In this document: positions 26,361-35,900 of the stretch, in pieces | How positions within the stretch are numbered: the first letter of the stretch is position 1 | Layout: every line of letters begins with the position of its first letter | From: Salinicola corii | GTDB taxonomy: Bacteria > Pseudomonadota > Gammaproteobacteria > Pseudomonadales > Halomonadaceae | NCBI RefSeq assembly: GCF_008298015.1 | Contig: NZ_VTPX01000001.1 | Span: 682,001 to 746,000, forward strand | DNA: 64,000 nucleotides | Direction of reading: 5' to 3' | Program-made: the position numbers and the translations under genes | The notes under the pieces: generated by a model | Told to the model about the DNA's origin: nothing | Database searches by the model: none | The model's input: the letters and a program-made list of their open reading frames with translations, nothing else

Positions 26361-27860
26361 TCAGGAGCCGCGAGTGGATTGCGGCAGCTCTGATACCAGA
26401 CGCAGCGACGCGGTCAGCTCATCGAGCTGATAGTGTGGACGCAGGAAGGTCACCGCCTTGTAGGCGCCGGGCTTGCCGGGGACCTCGGCGACTTCCACGC
26501 GCGCTTCGCGCAGGGGATACTTGGCCTTGGCTTCCTGGCCGGCGTTATCGTCCAGCAGCACATACTGGGAGAGCCACTCGTTGAGATAATCCTCGACGTT
26601 CTGGCGGGAGGCGAAGCTGCCGACCTTGTCGCGCATGATCGCTTTCATGAAATGTGCGATACGCGAAGTGGCGAAGATGTACTGCAGCTGCGAGGAGAGG
26701 CGCGCATTGGCGTTGGCCACGTCGGTGTTGTACTGCTTGGGCAACTGCGCGGACTGGGTGCCGAAGAACGCGGCATAGTCGGTACCCTTGCAGTGCACCA
26801 GCGGGATGAAACCCAGGTCGGACAGCTCTTTTTCGCGACGGTCTGTGATCGAGATCTCGGTGGGGCACTTGAGCGCCACTTCACCGTCGTCGGTCTGGAA
26901 GGTGTGGGTCGGCAGATCCTCGACCAGGCCGCCACCCTCGACGCCGCGAATCGCGACGCACCAGCCGTACTTGGAGAACGCGTCGGTGACACGAGCGCCC
27001 ATGGTGTAGGCGGCGTTCATCCACAGATACTTGTTGTGGTCACGACCGTCGACACTCTCGGTGAAGTTGAACTCCTCCACCGGTGTGGTCTCTTCGCCGT
27101 AGGGCAGGCGGCCGAGCACGTGGGGCAGCGTCAGGCCCACGTAGCGGGCGTCCTCCGAGTTGCGGAAGGACTTCCACTTGGCGTATTCGACGGTGTCGAA
27201 GATCTTGGAGAGATCCCGCGGCCCGGTCATGTCGGTGAAGGAATCCCAGCCGAACAGTTCCGGCGAGGCCGAGGAGATGAACGGAGCATGCGCGGCGGCC
27301 GCAACATGGGAAACCTGCTCGAGCAGGTACATGTCCTGTGGATGACGGCCGAACTCGTAGTCGCCGATCATCATGCCGAAGGGCGCGCCACCGAAGGTGC
27401 CGTACTCTTCCTCGTAGACCTTCTTGAACAGCGCACTCTGGTCGAACTCGGAGGCCGACTTGAGGTCCTTGACCAGGTCGTTCTTGGACGCGTTCAACAT
27501 GTGGATCTTCATGTTGGTACTGGTCTCGGACTGATCCGTCAGGTACTTGAGACCGCGCCAGGACGCTTCGAGCTGTTGGAACTCGCTGGCGTGCATGACC
27601 TCGTTCAACTGATCCGATAGCAGCGAATCAATCTCGGCGATGCGAGAGTCGAGTACCGCTATCAGATCCTTGCTCGGCGTGACTTCGCCCTCCAGCACCT
27701 GATTGACCAGTTCGTCGATCAGGTCACGAGTGCGGGTGCGCTCGGTCTCCGATCGAGCCACGCGGCTCTCGGAGATGATGCTGTCCAGCAGCGAAGTCTC
27801 CGGCGCGAAGACTTCCTGGGTTTCGGTCTGTGACGTGTTGTCGGTCTGATTATCGGCCAT
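26361..27860 (-). CDS. tssC: T6SS sheath large subunit TssC
   Basis: 499 residues, typical of TssC/VipB. It shows LDSIISESRVARSETERTRTRDLIDELV, ASWRGLKYLTDQSETSTNMKI, FGMMIGDYEFGR, and a C-terminal LRPHYQLDELTASLRLVSELP. With TssB it forms the contractile sheath in the cytoplasm. It lies 12 bases after tssB. Confidence 0.97.
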   Translation of the reverse strand: MADNQTDNTSQTETQEVFAPETSLLDSIISESRVARSETERTRTRDLIDELVNQVLEGEVTPSKDLIAVLDSRIAEIDSLLSDQLNEVMHASEFQQLEASWRGLKYLTDQSETSTNMKIHMLNASKNDLVKDLKSASEFDQSALFKKVYEEEYGTFGGAPFGMMIGDYEFGRHPQDMYLLEQVSHVAAAAHAPFISSASPELFGWDSFTDMTGPRDLSKIFDTVEYAKWKSFRNSEDARYVGLTLPHVLGRLPYGEETTPVEEFNFTESVDGRDHNKYLWMNAAYTMGARVTDAFSKYGWCVAIRGVEGGGLVEDLPTHTFQTDDGEVALKCPTEISITDRREKELSDLGFIPLVHCKGTDYAAFFGTQSAQLPKQYNTDVANANARLSSQLQYIFATSRIAHFMKAIMRDKVGSFASRQNVEDYLNEWLSQYVLLDDNAGQEAKAKYPLREARVEVAEVPGKPGAYKAVTFLRPHYQLDELTASLRLVSELPQSTRGS

Positions 27861-27872
27861 GGAAGACTCCCG

Positions 27873-28406
27873 TTATTCCTTTTCTTTCTGCGGTTTCGCA
27901 GCAGCTTCACGACCCAGCTCTTCACCCAGGGCCTGGAGTTTGTCGGTGTTCTGCAGCACGTCCATCAACAGCTCTTCGAGCTTGTCGTTGCCTCCCATCT
28001 TGTTGCGCAGGTCTGCCAGCTTGTTGCGAACCTCCAGCAGCTTGCGCAGCGGCTCGACCTGACGCACGACTTCCTGCGGTTCGAAATCTTCCATGCGTTT
28101 GAAGTTGAGTTCGACCGGTAGCTGCGAGCCATCGTTGGCGAGCGTGTTGTCGACTCGATAGCTCAGGCGCGGCTTGACGCCCTTCATGACGCTGTCGAAG
28201 TTGTCGCGATCGACATTGACGAACTTGCGATCCTTCAGGCGTGGGAGAGGCTCGAGCGGGTTGCCTGAGTAGTCACCCATGACGCCAACCACGAACGGCA
28301 ACTCTTTCTTTTCGATGCTGTCGCCGATTTCGACGTCGTAGGTCAGGTGAACTCGCGGTGCTCTCACGCGCGACAGCTTGTGTTGAGTACTTTCGTTCTT
28401 GGCCAT
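27873..28406 (-). CDS. tssB: T6SS sheath small subunit TssB
   Basis: 177 residues of the TssB/VipA family. It shows RAPRVHLTYDVEIGDSIEKKELPFVVGVMGDYSG and the sheath-contact segments KDRKFVNVDRDNFDSVMKGVKPRL and FEPQEVVRQVEPLRKLLEVRNKL. The C-terminus is charged (AAAKPQKEKE). It starts 80 bases downstream of the unknown gene at 28487. An AAGAGAGGAT ribosome-binding site precedes it. Confidence 0.97.
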   Translation of the reverse strand: MAKNESTQHKLSRVRAPRVHLTYDVEIGDSIEKKELPFVVGVMGDYSGNPLEPLPRLKDRKFVNVDRDNFDSVMKGVKPRLSYRVDNTLANDGSQLPVELNFKRMEDFEPQEVVRQVEPLRKLLEVRNKLADLRNKMGGNDKLEELLMDVLQNTDKLQALGEELGREAAAKPQKEKE

Positions 28407-28486
28407 GAAAGAATCCTCTCTTGAAATGCTTGAAATGGCGAATTCGTTAGGGTTTGAAGTTGTCTTATCCAGGTCGCGCTTCGCGG

Positions 28487-29242
28487 TCAGGCGGACGGCG
28501 CCTCCCTGGCAGCGGATATCAGCTGCTTCCGCAGGTCGTCCTGCATAGCGTCGATCGCCTCTTCGGAGATCAGTTCTTCGAAACTGCGACTGCCGGAGAT
28601 TTCGGTGCTGTGGCGGATTACGTCGTCTGCCGGCAGCGTCGAGGCGATGGGCGAACTGATCACACAGAAGGGCAGTTCGCCGAAATCGTCCAGTTGCTGG
28701 AAACCGACCGGGAAGCGCAGCCCCTTGAACAGGCGACCCAGGCCGCCGGCGCGGCTGAAGCAGTGAAACAGCATTAGATAGTGCACCACAAAACGGTGCA
28801 GTTCCGAGCCGCTGCGGTTGGGATCCCGCACGACCTGACGGAAGCGACTCAAGTCGAACGACGAGTAACCCACGACCCAGCGTGCAGGGCTGGTCACGCG
28901 CACCGTGCTGCCGCCCGGCAGGGCGTGGTCGTATTCCAGCGGAAACAGCTCCGGCGTGGAGTTGATGATATTGAGGGGGACTTCGAGTTCGTTCATCAGA
29001 TTGAACGGACGCAGCGCCGCATGTTTGTCGAACAGCGTGCGAAACTCCTTGAAGTGATGCTGGGTCTCGCGGCCACTGCCGCGAGGCGCCCCCTGCAGAT
29101 ACTCGCCAAACAGCGGTTGAGGGCGCACCAGCGGCGCCAAGGTAGTGAGATAGTCCGCTGCCTGTGCCTTGAGCAAATCCGACACCACTCGCGTCTGCTT
29201 GCGCGAGCGGATGAAGCTATCAACATCGAAGGACTGCGTCAT
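28487..29242 (-). CDS. Unrecognised protein, first gene of the sheath/baseplate operon
   Basis: 251 residues, no signal peptide, no transmembrane segment and no family I can name. Noticeable parts are a basic N-terminal helix (SFIRSRKQTRVVSDLLKAQAADYL), LNIINSTPELFPLEYDHALPGGSTVRV, WVVGYSSFDLSRFRQVVRD and a Phe/Leu-rich HYLMLFHCFSRAGGLGRLFKGLRFPVGF. A polar helical C-terminus follows. It precedes tssB on the same strand and is probably co-transcribed. A T6SS role is inferred from position only; baseplate or sheath accessory, or regulator, are all open. Confidence 0.7.
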   Translation of the reverse strand: MTQSFDVDSFIRSRKQTRVVSDLLKAQAADYLTTLAPLVRPQPLFGEYLQGAPRGSGRETQHHFKEFRTLFDKHAALRPFNLMNELEVPLNIINSTPELFPLEYDHALPGGSTVRVTSPARWVVGYSSFDLSRFRQVVRDPNRSGSELHRFVVHYLMLFHCFSRAGGLGRLFKGLRFPVGFQQLDDFGELPFCVISSPIASTLPADDVIRHSTEISGSRSFEELISEEAIDAMQDDLRKQLISAAREAPSA

Positions 29243-29531
29243 GATCGATTCCCGGTGCGACGTCGTATCGTCGAGATGGACTTGGCTTCGAATTGGCTAT
29301 CGATACCCGTCGTGTCATGTCATTGAATATTGACTTGCGACCCATTGTGCCGTGGACGCCGAAAGACTCAATAGACTAACGATCAAGATTCTACCCATTA
29401 ACAGAAAACGCAAACTATTGTATCGGAGAATCGAGACGGTGCTCCGAGGTCATCTGCTATTAATGTTGTAGGCGATCTCTTACATCCCGTGTAATTAAAG
29501 GTTATCCGGCCACTCTAGCACGAGTCACGAT

Positions 29532-30014
29532 TCAATTGTCCTCATCCGCTTCCACCGCAGGCGATAGATTCGGCGTCAATAGCGTGAGGGCCGCGCTGTT
29601 GCCGTCGTCATCGAGTGTCGGCATGCCCTGATCCATCAGCGGCTGCAGGTTGCCGTTGTCCAGCCTGACGTAGGCGCGAGCATCGCCCACCTCTGGTTGA
29701 AGCACGTATAGCTGTCGTTGTAAGTCGTTAATGTATTGATTTTTAGACCAATTTCCCCATGTGGATTTGACTCTCTCACCGCCCGGTGCGTCGACTTTTA
29801 CCTCATGCAAGTAGAAGCCGTCGGGTGCGCCGGTAATGGCATCTCGCTGCAATATCAGATCGGTATCGATCCCTCGGCAATCATCGCAAGGCAGCGTTCC
29901 CTCGAAGCGCTCGGTAGCCTTGACGTAATTGACCTTGGAGTGAGGGCCGGCTGCGCAAGCGCTCAGCAGCAAGCAAGCCACCGCCGGAGCCCATTTAACG
30001 GACTGTGCTTTCAT
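29532..30014 (-). CDS. NlpE-like lipoprotein
   Basis: 160 residues with a lipoprotein signal (AVACLLLSACAAG, lipobox Cys20) and an NlpE N-terminal-type domain: FEGTLPCDDCRGIDTDLILQRD, including the CxxC pair characteristic of NlpE, then GTW-like TWGNWS. NlpE in E. coli senses envelope stress and adhesion through the Cpx system (established). Here the gene sits between the two divergent T6SS operons, transcribed away from tssJ. Its link to T6SS is inferred from position. The 288 bases between it and the gene at 28487-29242 are AT-rich and hold no gene. Confidence 0.8.
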   Translation of the reverse strand: MKAQSVKWAPAVACLLLSACAAGPHSKVNYVKATERFEGTLPCDDCRGIDTDLILQRDAITGAPDGFYLHEVKVDAPGGERVKSTWGNWSKNQYINDLQRQLYVLQPEVGDARAYVRLDNGNLQPLMDQGMPTLDDDGNSAALTLLTPNLSPAVEADEDN

Positions 30015-30198
30015 GTATCAATCTCAAACTTTTTGTAAATAAATGTTTCTTGGTAAGCTAATGTTAAATCCGACGCTTATTATAGCCATTAAATCTGGTA
30101 GGGTGTGTGGCTCACGAGATAAATTGATGCCGAATCTTCTGCGGTGCTCATACTCCGTGAGCTTCTCGGGACTAAATAATAGAGTGAATGAGACGGCA

Positions 30199-30744
30199 AT
30201 GATGGCGTCCGTACGTGTTTTGGGATTGGGTTTGTGCATGGTTCTGCTGGCCGGTTGCGGTGTGGCCGATCGTGTTGGCAATCGCTTCGGCGATACGTGG
30301 GCCGGCGATCTGTTCGGCAATCAGGAGCGGGTGCGAGTCACCATCGATAGCGACGATTCGGTCAACCCGGATGTCGATGGCGAACCCTTGTCCGTCGTGG
30401 TCAGAATTTACCAGCTCAGCGAACAGCCACCTTTCGCCACGGCGTCGCCACGCCAGCTGTGGAGCGAGGGCGAGGAGGTGCTTGGCAACAGTCTGCTGTC
30501 CCAGCGTGAAGTGACGCTGTTGCCGGGGGAGCAGGAGGTGGATGTTGCGACCCTGGCACCCAATGCTCAGTTCGTCGGTATTGCCGCCTTCTTCCGTAAT
30601 ACCGTCAGCGACGATTGGCACGTGGTCTTCGACGCCGAAGAGCTCAGAAACGATGGTCTGTTGAGCGCCTCGGAAGGTATCCGGCTGCGCCTCGTCGAGG
30701 ACCGCGTCGAAGTCGAGCGTGGGCACGACCTGCTCGGCAAGTAA
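30199..30744 (+). CDS. tssJ: T6SS outer-membrane lipoprotein TssJ
   Basis: 181 residues from ATG 30199 (a second ATG follows at once). The lipoprotein signal is LGLGLCMVLLAGC. The mature TssJ beta-sandwich shows SVNPDVDGEPLSVVVRIYQLSE, the loop FATASPRQLWSEGEEVLG, LLPGEQEVDVATL and the closing VEVERG. It binds TssM in the periplasm and anchors the membrane complex in the outer membrane. A longer in-frame extension to 30043 is rejected because it precedes the signal peptide. Confidence 0.95.
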   Translation: MMASVRVLGLGLCMVLLAGCGVADRVGNRFGDTWAGDLFGNQERVRVTIDSDDSVNPDVDGEPLSVVVRIYQLSEQPPFATASPRQLWSEGEEVLGNSLLSQREVTLLPGEQEVDVATLAPNAQFVGIAAFFRNTVSDDWHVVFDAEELRNDGLLSASEGIRLRLVEDRVEVERGHDLLGK

Positions 30745-30833
30745 TCCTTCCGACGTTGGGACGGCGGCCAGTGGAGCGGTGATTCGACAGGTGGCCGGGC
30801 TGGCGTCAGCATTCAGAGGCACGGGACAGGGAC

Positions 30834-32180
30834 GTGAGTAAACACAACCGCATCATGTGGTCGGAGGGGATGTTCCTCCTGCCCCAGCATTTTCAGTATC
30901 AGGACGAATTCCATCAGCGCCAGCTGGCCGAATCGCGCCGGGCTCAACACCCCTTCCAGTGGGGGGTGCAGGAGATCGCCTTTGACGAAGGTGCGCTCGA
31001 GCAGGGCACGTTGCGGTTGAGCCGACTCAAGCTGGTCTTCCCCGATGGCACCTTGATCGACGCGCCTCAGCACGATCCGCTTCCGCCGGGGCGCAGCCTC
31101 GAGGAGCTGGCACGCAATGGTGAGGTCAAGATATACGCTGCCCTGCGTACGCTGGAACCGTGGTCGCCAAGCTATCTCGACCAGGATGCGCCACGCCACG
31201 GCGGGCGGCGCTACATCCAGCGCTTCGAGACGCGACCCGATCTCAACGAGGGCTCGCTGGAGAACGAACTGGGCACGCTCGAGCTCAACGCCACGCTGTT
31301 GATGGAAGGGGACAGCCTGGATGGGTTCACCCATTGCCCGATCGCGCTTCTCAAGCGCAACGCCGCCGGTGGCTTCAATCTCGAAAGAGAACGATTCATG
31401 CCGCCAGCACTGCATATCGATGCTATCTCGCTGCCATTCGATATCGCCAATCGTCTGGTCGGCATGCTGCAGGCGCGAAGTGAGGCGCTCTCCAGCCGTC
31501 GCCGCGAGCGCGCCGATCAGGTGGCGGAGTTCGGCTCCAGCGACGTCACGCTGTTCTGGCTGTTGTACACCATCAACCGTGCCTATCCGCAGCTGGCGCA
31601 CTTGTTGGCGCATCCTCGACTGCATCCCGAAGCGCTCTATCGCTTTCTGGCCGAATTCGCCGCCAGCCTGATGACGTTCTCCATGTCCCACAAGCTGGCG
31701 GACATTCCGGACTATGACCACCATGATCCGGCACCGGCCTTGCTGGGGCTGGAGAGCGTGGTGCGTGAATTGCTCGAGATTGTGGTGCCCAATCAGTACA
31801 TCCCCATTCCCCTCGAGCAGACGCGGCCTTCCTACTATGTGGGGCGGCTCAACGACGCTCGACTCAAAAACGCCGATTTCTACATCAGCGTCCACGCCGA
31901 CATGCCGGGCGCGCAGATCCTTGAGCTGGTCCCCCGTGCCTTCAAGGTCGGGTCGCCGGAGGACATCGAGGTGGTGGTCAATACCGCGATGCCGGGCGGC
32001 ACGTTGACGCATGCTTCCCGCATGCCCAGTGCGATTCCGGTGCGGCTGGACAACCACTATTTCGCGCTCGAGCCCCATGGCGCCGTTTACGAACGCATGA
32101 TGGACGCCCAGGCGATCGCCTTTTACGTCCCCAGCGGATTCAAGAATCTCAGCATTGAACTGATGGCGGTAATGAAATGA
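30834..32180 (+). CDS. tssK: T6SS baseplate-membrane connector TssK
   Basis: 448 residues from a GTG, beginning MSKHNRIMWSEGMFLLPQHFQYQDEF, the standard TssK start. Conserved HPEALYRFLAEFAASLMTF and the C-terminal receptor-like part ALEPHGAVYERMMDAQAIAFYVPSG are present. It ties the TssEFG wedge to TssL/TssM. The stop overlaps tssL by 4 bases. Confidence 0.97.
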   Translation: MSKHNRIMWSEGMFLLPQHFQYQDEFHQRQLAESRRAQHPFQWGVQEIAFDEGALEQGTLRLSRLKLVFPDGTLIDAPQHDPLPPGRSLEELARNGEVKIYAALRTLEPWSPSYLDQDAPRHGGRRYIQRFETRPDLNEGSLENELGTLELNATLLMEGDSLDGFTHCPIALLKRNAAGGFNLERERFMPPALHIDAISLPFDIANRLVGMLQARSEALSSRRRERADQVAEFGSSDVTLFWLLYTINRAYPQLAHLLAHPRLHPEALYRFLAEFAASLMTFSMSHKLADIPDYDHHDPAPALLGLESVVRELLEIVVPNQYIPIPLEQTRPSYYVGRLNDARLKNADFYISVHADMPGAQILELVPRAFKVGSPEDIEVVVNTAMPGGTLTHASRMPSAIPVRLDNHYFALEPHGAVYERMMDAQAIAFYVPSGFKNLSIELMAVMK

Positions 32181-32890
32181 CCGAAGCCCTTGCTCATCCC
32201 TCCGAGATCGCCGAGCCGCAAACGCTCAAGACACTGTCGCGCGATTTCATCTCCATGGTTCTGATGGTGCGCCGCGGTCAGCAGGCCGAAAGCGTCGAGC
32301 GCTTTCTCGAACGTGTCGATCAGTGGCTGCGCGAATTCGAGGAGAAGGCCAGGGCCGAGAATTACAGCGCCGATGCCGTGAAGGACGCCCAATACGCACT
32401 TTGCGCCTTCCTCGACGAGAGCGTGCTCAAGGGCGGGGTGGGCAATATCCGAGAGCATGTCGAGCTGCACCCGTTCCAGTACCGCTATTTTGGCGTGCAT
32501 CTCGCCGGCGAAGGTTTCTACGACCGCCTCGACAGTCTGCGCAGCGACGTGCGCGCCAATCTGGACGTGCTCGAGGTCTATCACCTCTGTCTCGCGCTCG
32601 GCTTCGAAGGCAAGTACAGCCTGGAGAATCGGGACCAACTGCGCTACATCGCCAATACCCTGGGGCAGGATATCGCCCGCTACCGGCAGCAGAGCGACGA
32701 GCGCAGCGAGAGCTGGAAGCTGCCGGATCAGGTCGGCCAGCTATTGCGTTACGAGATCCCGTTGTGGGTCTACCTGCTGGGAATCGTGTTGGTCTGCCTG
32801 ATCGTCTACGGCGGACTGCGCTGGTGGCTGGGCAGTGAAACCGACTCGCTGGTCGAGCAGATCCGGCAGCTCTTCAATTCCACCCGCTGA
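32177..32890 (+). CDS. tssL: T6SS inner-membrane protein TssL (DotU type, no peptidoglycan-binding tail)
   Basis: 237 residues: a cytoplasmic helical DotU domain (YALCAFLDESVLKGGVG, HPFQYRYFGVHLAGEGFYDRLD, EVYHLCLALGFEGKY) and one C-terminal transmembrane helix (IPLWVYLLGIVLVCLIVYGGLRWWL near residue 200). Only about 15 residues follow the membrane helix, so there is no OmpA-like extension. That function may be supplied by the OmpA-tailed protein encoded at 37916. Confidence 0.96.
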   Translation: MTEALAHPSEIAEPQTLKTLSRDFISMVLMVRRGQQAESVERFLERVDQWLREFEEKARAENYSADAVKDAQYALCAFLDESVLKGGVGNIREHVELHPFQYRYFGVHLAGEGFYDRLDSLRSDVRANLDVLEVYHLCLALGFEGKYSLENRDQLRYIANTLGQDIARYRQQSDERSESWKLPDQVGQLLRYEIPLWVYLLGIVLVCLIVYGGLRWWLGSETDSLVEQIRQLFNSTR

Positions 32891-32905
32891 CGAGCGAGTT
32901 TGACG

Positions 32906-35900
32906 ATGCGTTTTCTTCGATTCCTGCGCTCGCTGAAGGGTTTCTGGCCGCTCTCTATCGTGCTGTTGTTGATGGGGCTGGCACTCTGCGCGCTGCTTCT
33001 GCCGCTGCTGACGCAAGAGCGTGAGCTGGTCTTCATTGCCATGGCGCTGGTGGCCGCATTGTGGCTGCTGGTCGTGGTCATGCGTCAATATCATCGCATC
33101 CGTGCCGAGCGCAGCATCGAGAATCTGGTCGAACTCGAGGTGCACCGCGAAGCGGCCGAAAGCGAGTCCGGCGATTACCAGATTCTCAGCGACCGCCTCA
33201 AGCATGCCATGGCGATGCAGCGCGCGGCGCGTTCGGTCGACGGCGGCAAGGCATCGCTCTACGAATTGCCGTGGTATCTGGTGATCGGCATGGCAGCCTC
33301 CGGCAAGACGTCACTGCTGACCCGTTCGTCGCTGGCAGCGACCATGGCCGGCGGTAGCAATCTTTCCGCGGTCAGCGGGACACAGCACTGTGACTGGTAC
33401 TTCAGTCGCGAGGCGGTGATGGTCGATACCGCCGGGCGCTACCTGGTCGAGGACCGGCCCGCCAGCGAGTTCGCCGACTTTCTCAAGACCCTGCGCAAAC
33501 AGCGTCGCAAGCCGGCGATCAACGGTCTGGTGCTGGTCGTCAGCCTGCCCGAGCTGCTCGAGCAGTCGCGGCAGCAGGCCCATGCCCTTGCTGAGCAACT
33601 AGTGAATCGGGTGGTGGAGTATCGTCGCTGTCTGGGCATCAACCCCCCCGTCTACCTGTTCTTCAGCAAGACGGATTTGCTGCCCGGTTTCACCCGCACC
33701 TTCGAGGCGCTGGATGCGACCGAACGCCAGCGTCCGTGGGGGCTGACTTTTTCGCTGGAGGAGCTGCGTCGCGAGGGTGTGATAAGCGCTTTTCAGCAGC
33801 GTTTCCCGAGGCTGGTCACGAACCTTCGTCAACGCGTCGACCAGCGCATGATAGAAGAGGGGGCCGATGCCGACAGCGAACTGCTGCGTTTTCCGGACTA
33901 CTTCGCCGAGTTGTTCGGCGTGCTGAGCGACTTCCTCGAGCAGTTCGATATTCCGCAGCAGGGCGAACAAGCGCCGGTATTGAGAGGCCTTTATTTCACC
34001 AGTGCCTTGCAGACCGGCCCTGCTCTCCCGGCGTTGCTGGATGATCAGACTCGCGCCGAATTTGCGCTCGCGCCGGGAGAGACCGGTGCGGCCGCGACTC
34101 GTGCCGGGGAAAAGAGCTACTTCATCACCGATACCTTTCGCGAGGTGGTCTTCCCCGACCGCAACCTAAGTCTCTACTACTCGCAACGGGGTGAACGGCG
34201 CACACTGCCGACTTTAATGATCGGCGCCTTGGGCGCGCTCGGCGTCGCGGCTATCGCGGCCCAGGGCTGGTCCGCCTACAACAACAAGCTATGGGTCGAT
34301 CATATTCAGCACCGTCTGGATGAGATCATGGCCGGCAACAGCACCGGTCGCTTGAAGCCCCACGAGCGCCGAGAGATGCTTGGTGACCTGGAGCAGCAAC
34401 TGGCAGCCATCGAGCGACATCGCGAGAACGGCGTGCCCCTCAAGTTGGATCTGGGACTCTATCAAGGTGAAGCCCTGCGGGAGCCGCTGAAACAGGCCTG
34501 GTCGGAGTTGCTTCGAGAGGACGTCCTCCAGCCTCTGGCGTGGAGACTGACCCGTCAATTGCGCTCTCTGGACAGTTTCGGCACCCCCGATGGTGAAATC
34601 GATACTGCCAGCACCGATGCCGAGCCACAGGCCGTGGATGAGCGAGATACCCGCCGCGATACCGGTGCGGTGGAAGAACGTGGGCAGGAGATCGGTCGTG
34701 ATGCCATGGATCGGATGCGTGAGCGCTCTACCTCGAGGCCCACATTGGGCAGCGTGCCGACCAGTGCCTCGGAGCTGGGTAGTCGCGCTCGCAGCGAACT
34801 GCGCTCACGGACCACGGATAGTGCCAGAGATGCCTGGTATTCCGCTCGCAGCAACGCGGAGACCGGGCTCGAAGAGGGACTGCGTGACCGCACCAGCGCG
34901 CTGGGAACAGCCGTAGGTGACAGCGATGGTGACGAATCGACATTGGCGCTTTCCGGTGAACAGGGGCCCTCTCTATCCGAGGAGATGTTGACCCGGTTGA
35001 GCCAGGAGGACGTCGAACAACTGATCGAGAGCTACTCCTCGCTCAAGCTATATCTGATTCTGACCGACCCGGCGACGCATCAGGACCAGGGCGATTTTGT
35101 CGCTTCGGCCCTGCCGCGGTTGTGGCAGGACGCGGTGCAACGCCGCGGACTGTCACGCACTCGCGACAGCATCATGGACAACGCCGCGCTCTACGTGCAT
35201 TACCTGCAGCAGGGCGCGGCACCGGCGCTCGAGCGGGATGACAGCCTGGTCGCCGATAGCCGCGAGCGCCTCAATGCGTTCCTGATCGACAGCAGCCTGG
35301 TGGATCGCGAGTACCTGCGCTACCAGCTCGACGTCGAGGAACGCTACGATCCGTTGACGCTCTCGCGAATGGCGCCGGACATGAGTGGGCGATTGTTCTA
35401 CGCCAGCCGTGCCGTGCCCGCCTTCTATACTCGGCAGGTCTGGGACGAGTATCTTCGTCCGGCGATCATTCAGACCGTGTCCGGCGACCTGCAGCGCGAG
35501 TCCGATTGGGTTCTCGATGACGAGGACGTTGACGATGCCGTCCAGTCCAAGGCGCGCTTCGTCAGCCAGTTGATGGCCCGCTACAAGCGGGATTACGCCA
35601 TCGCCTGGGAGCGCTTCCTCGGCAATACCCACGTCTCCCGTTTCGATACGCTCGATCAGGCCAGCGAACGGCTGGCCGCGTTGAGCGATCTGCAGGGATC
35701 ACCGTTGCGACAGGTGCTGGAAGCGGTCAAGGCCAACACCGGCTGGGATGATCCCAAGGCGACCGACGAACAAGGGCAGGCCGAAGGCAAGGCGCAGGAC
35801 CAAAGCTTCTGGGGACGCGTGATGAGTGTCTTCGATGGCAGCGGCGGCAATGGATCGGCGGTGGACCTGGCGACGTTGCCACGCATCAACGATGGGGCGC

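Noticed and set aside
26261..26584. Small plus-strand frame between tssE and tssC
   Set aside because: Most of it is antisense to tssC and it has no ribosome-binding site or family feature.
29318..29340. Sigma-54-like sequence upstream of the tssB operon (minus strand)
   Set aside because: The GC and GG elements are one base too far apart.
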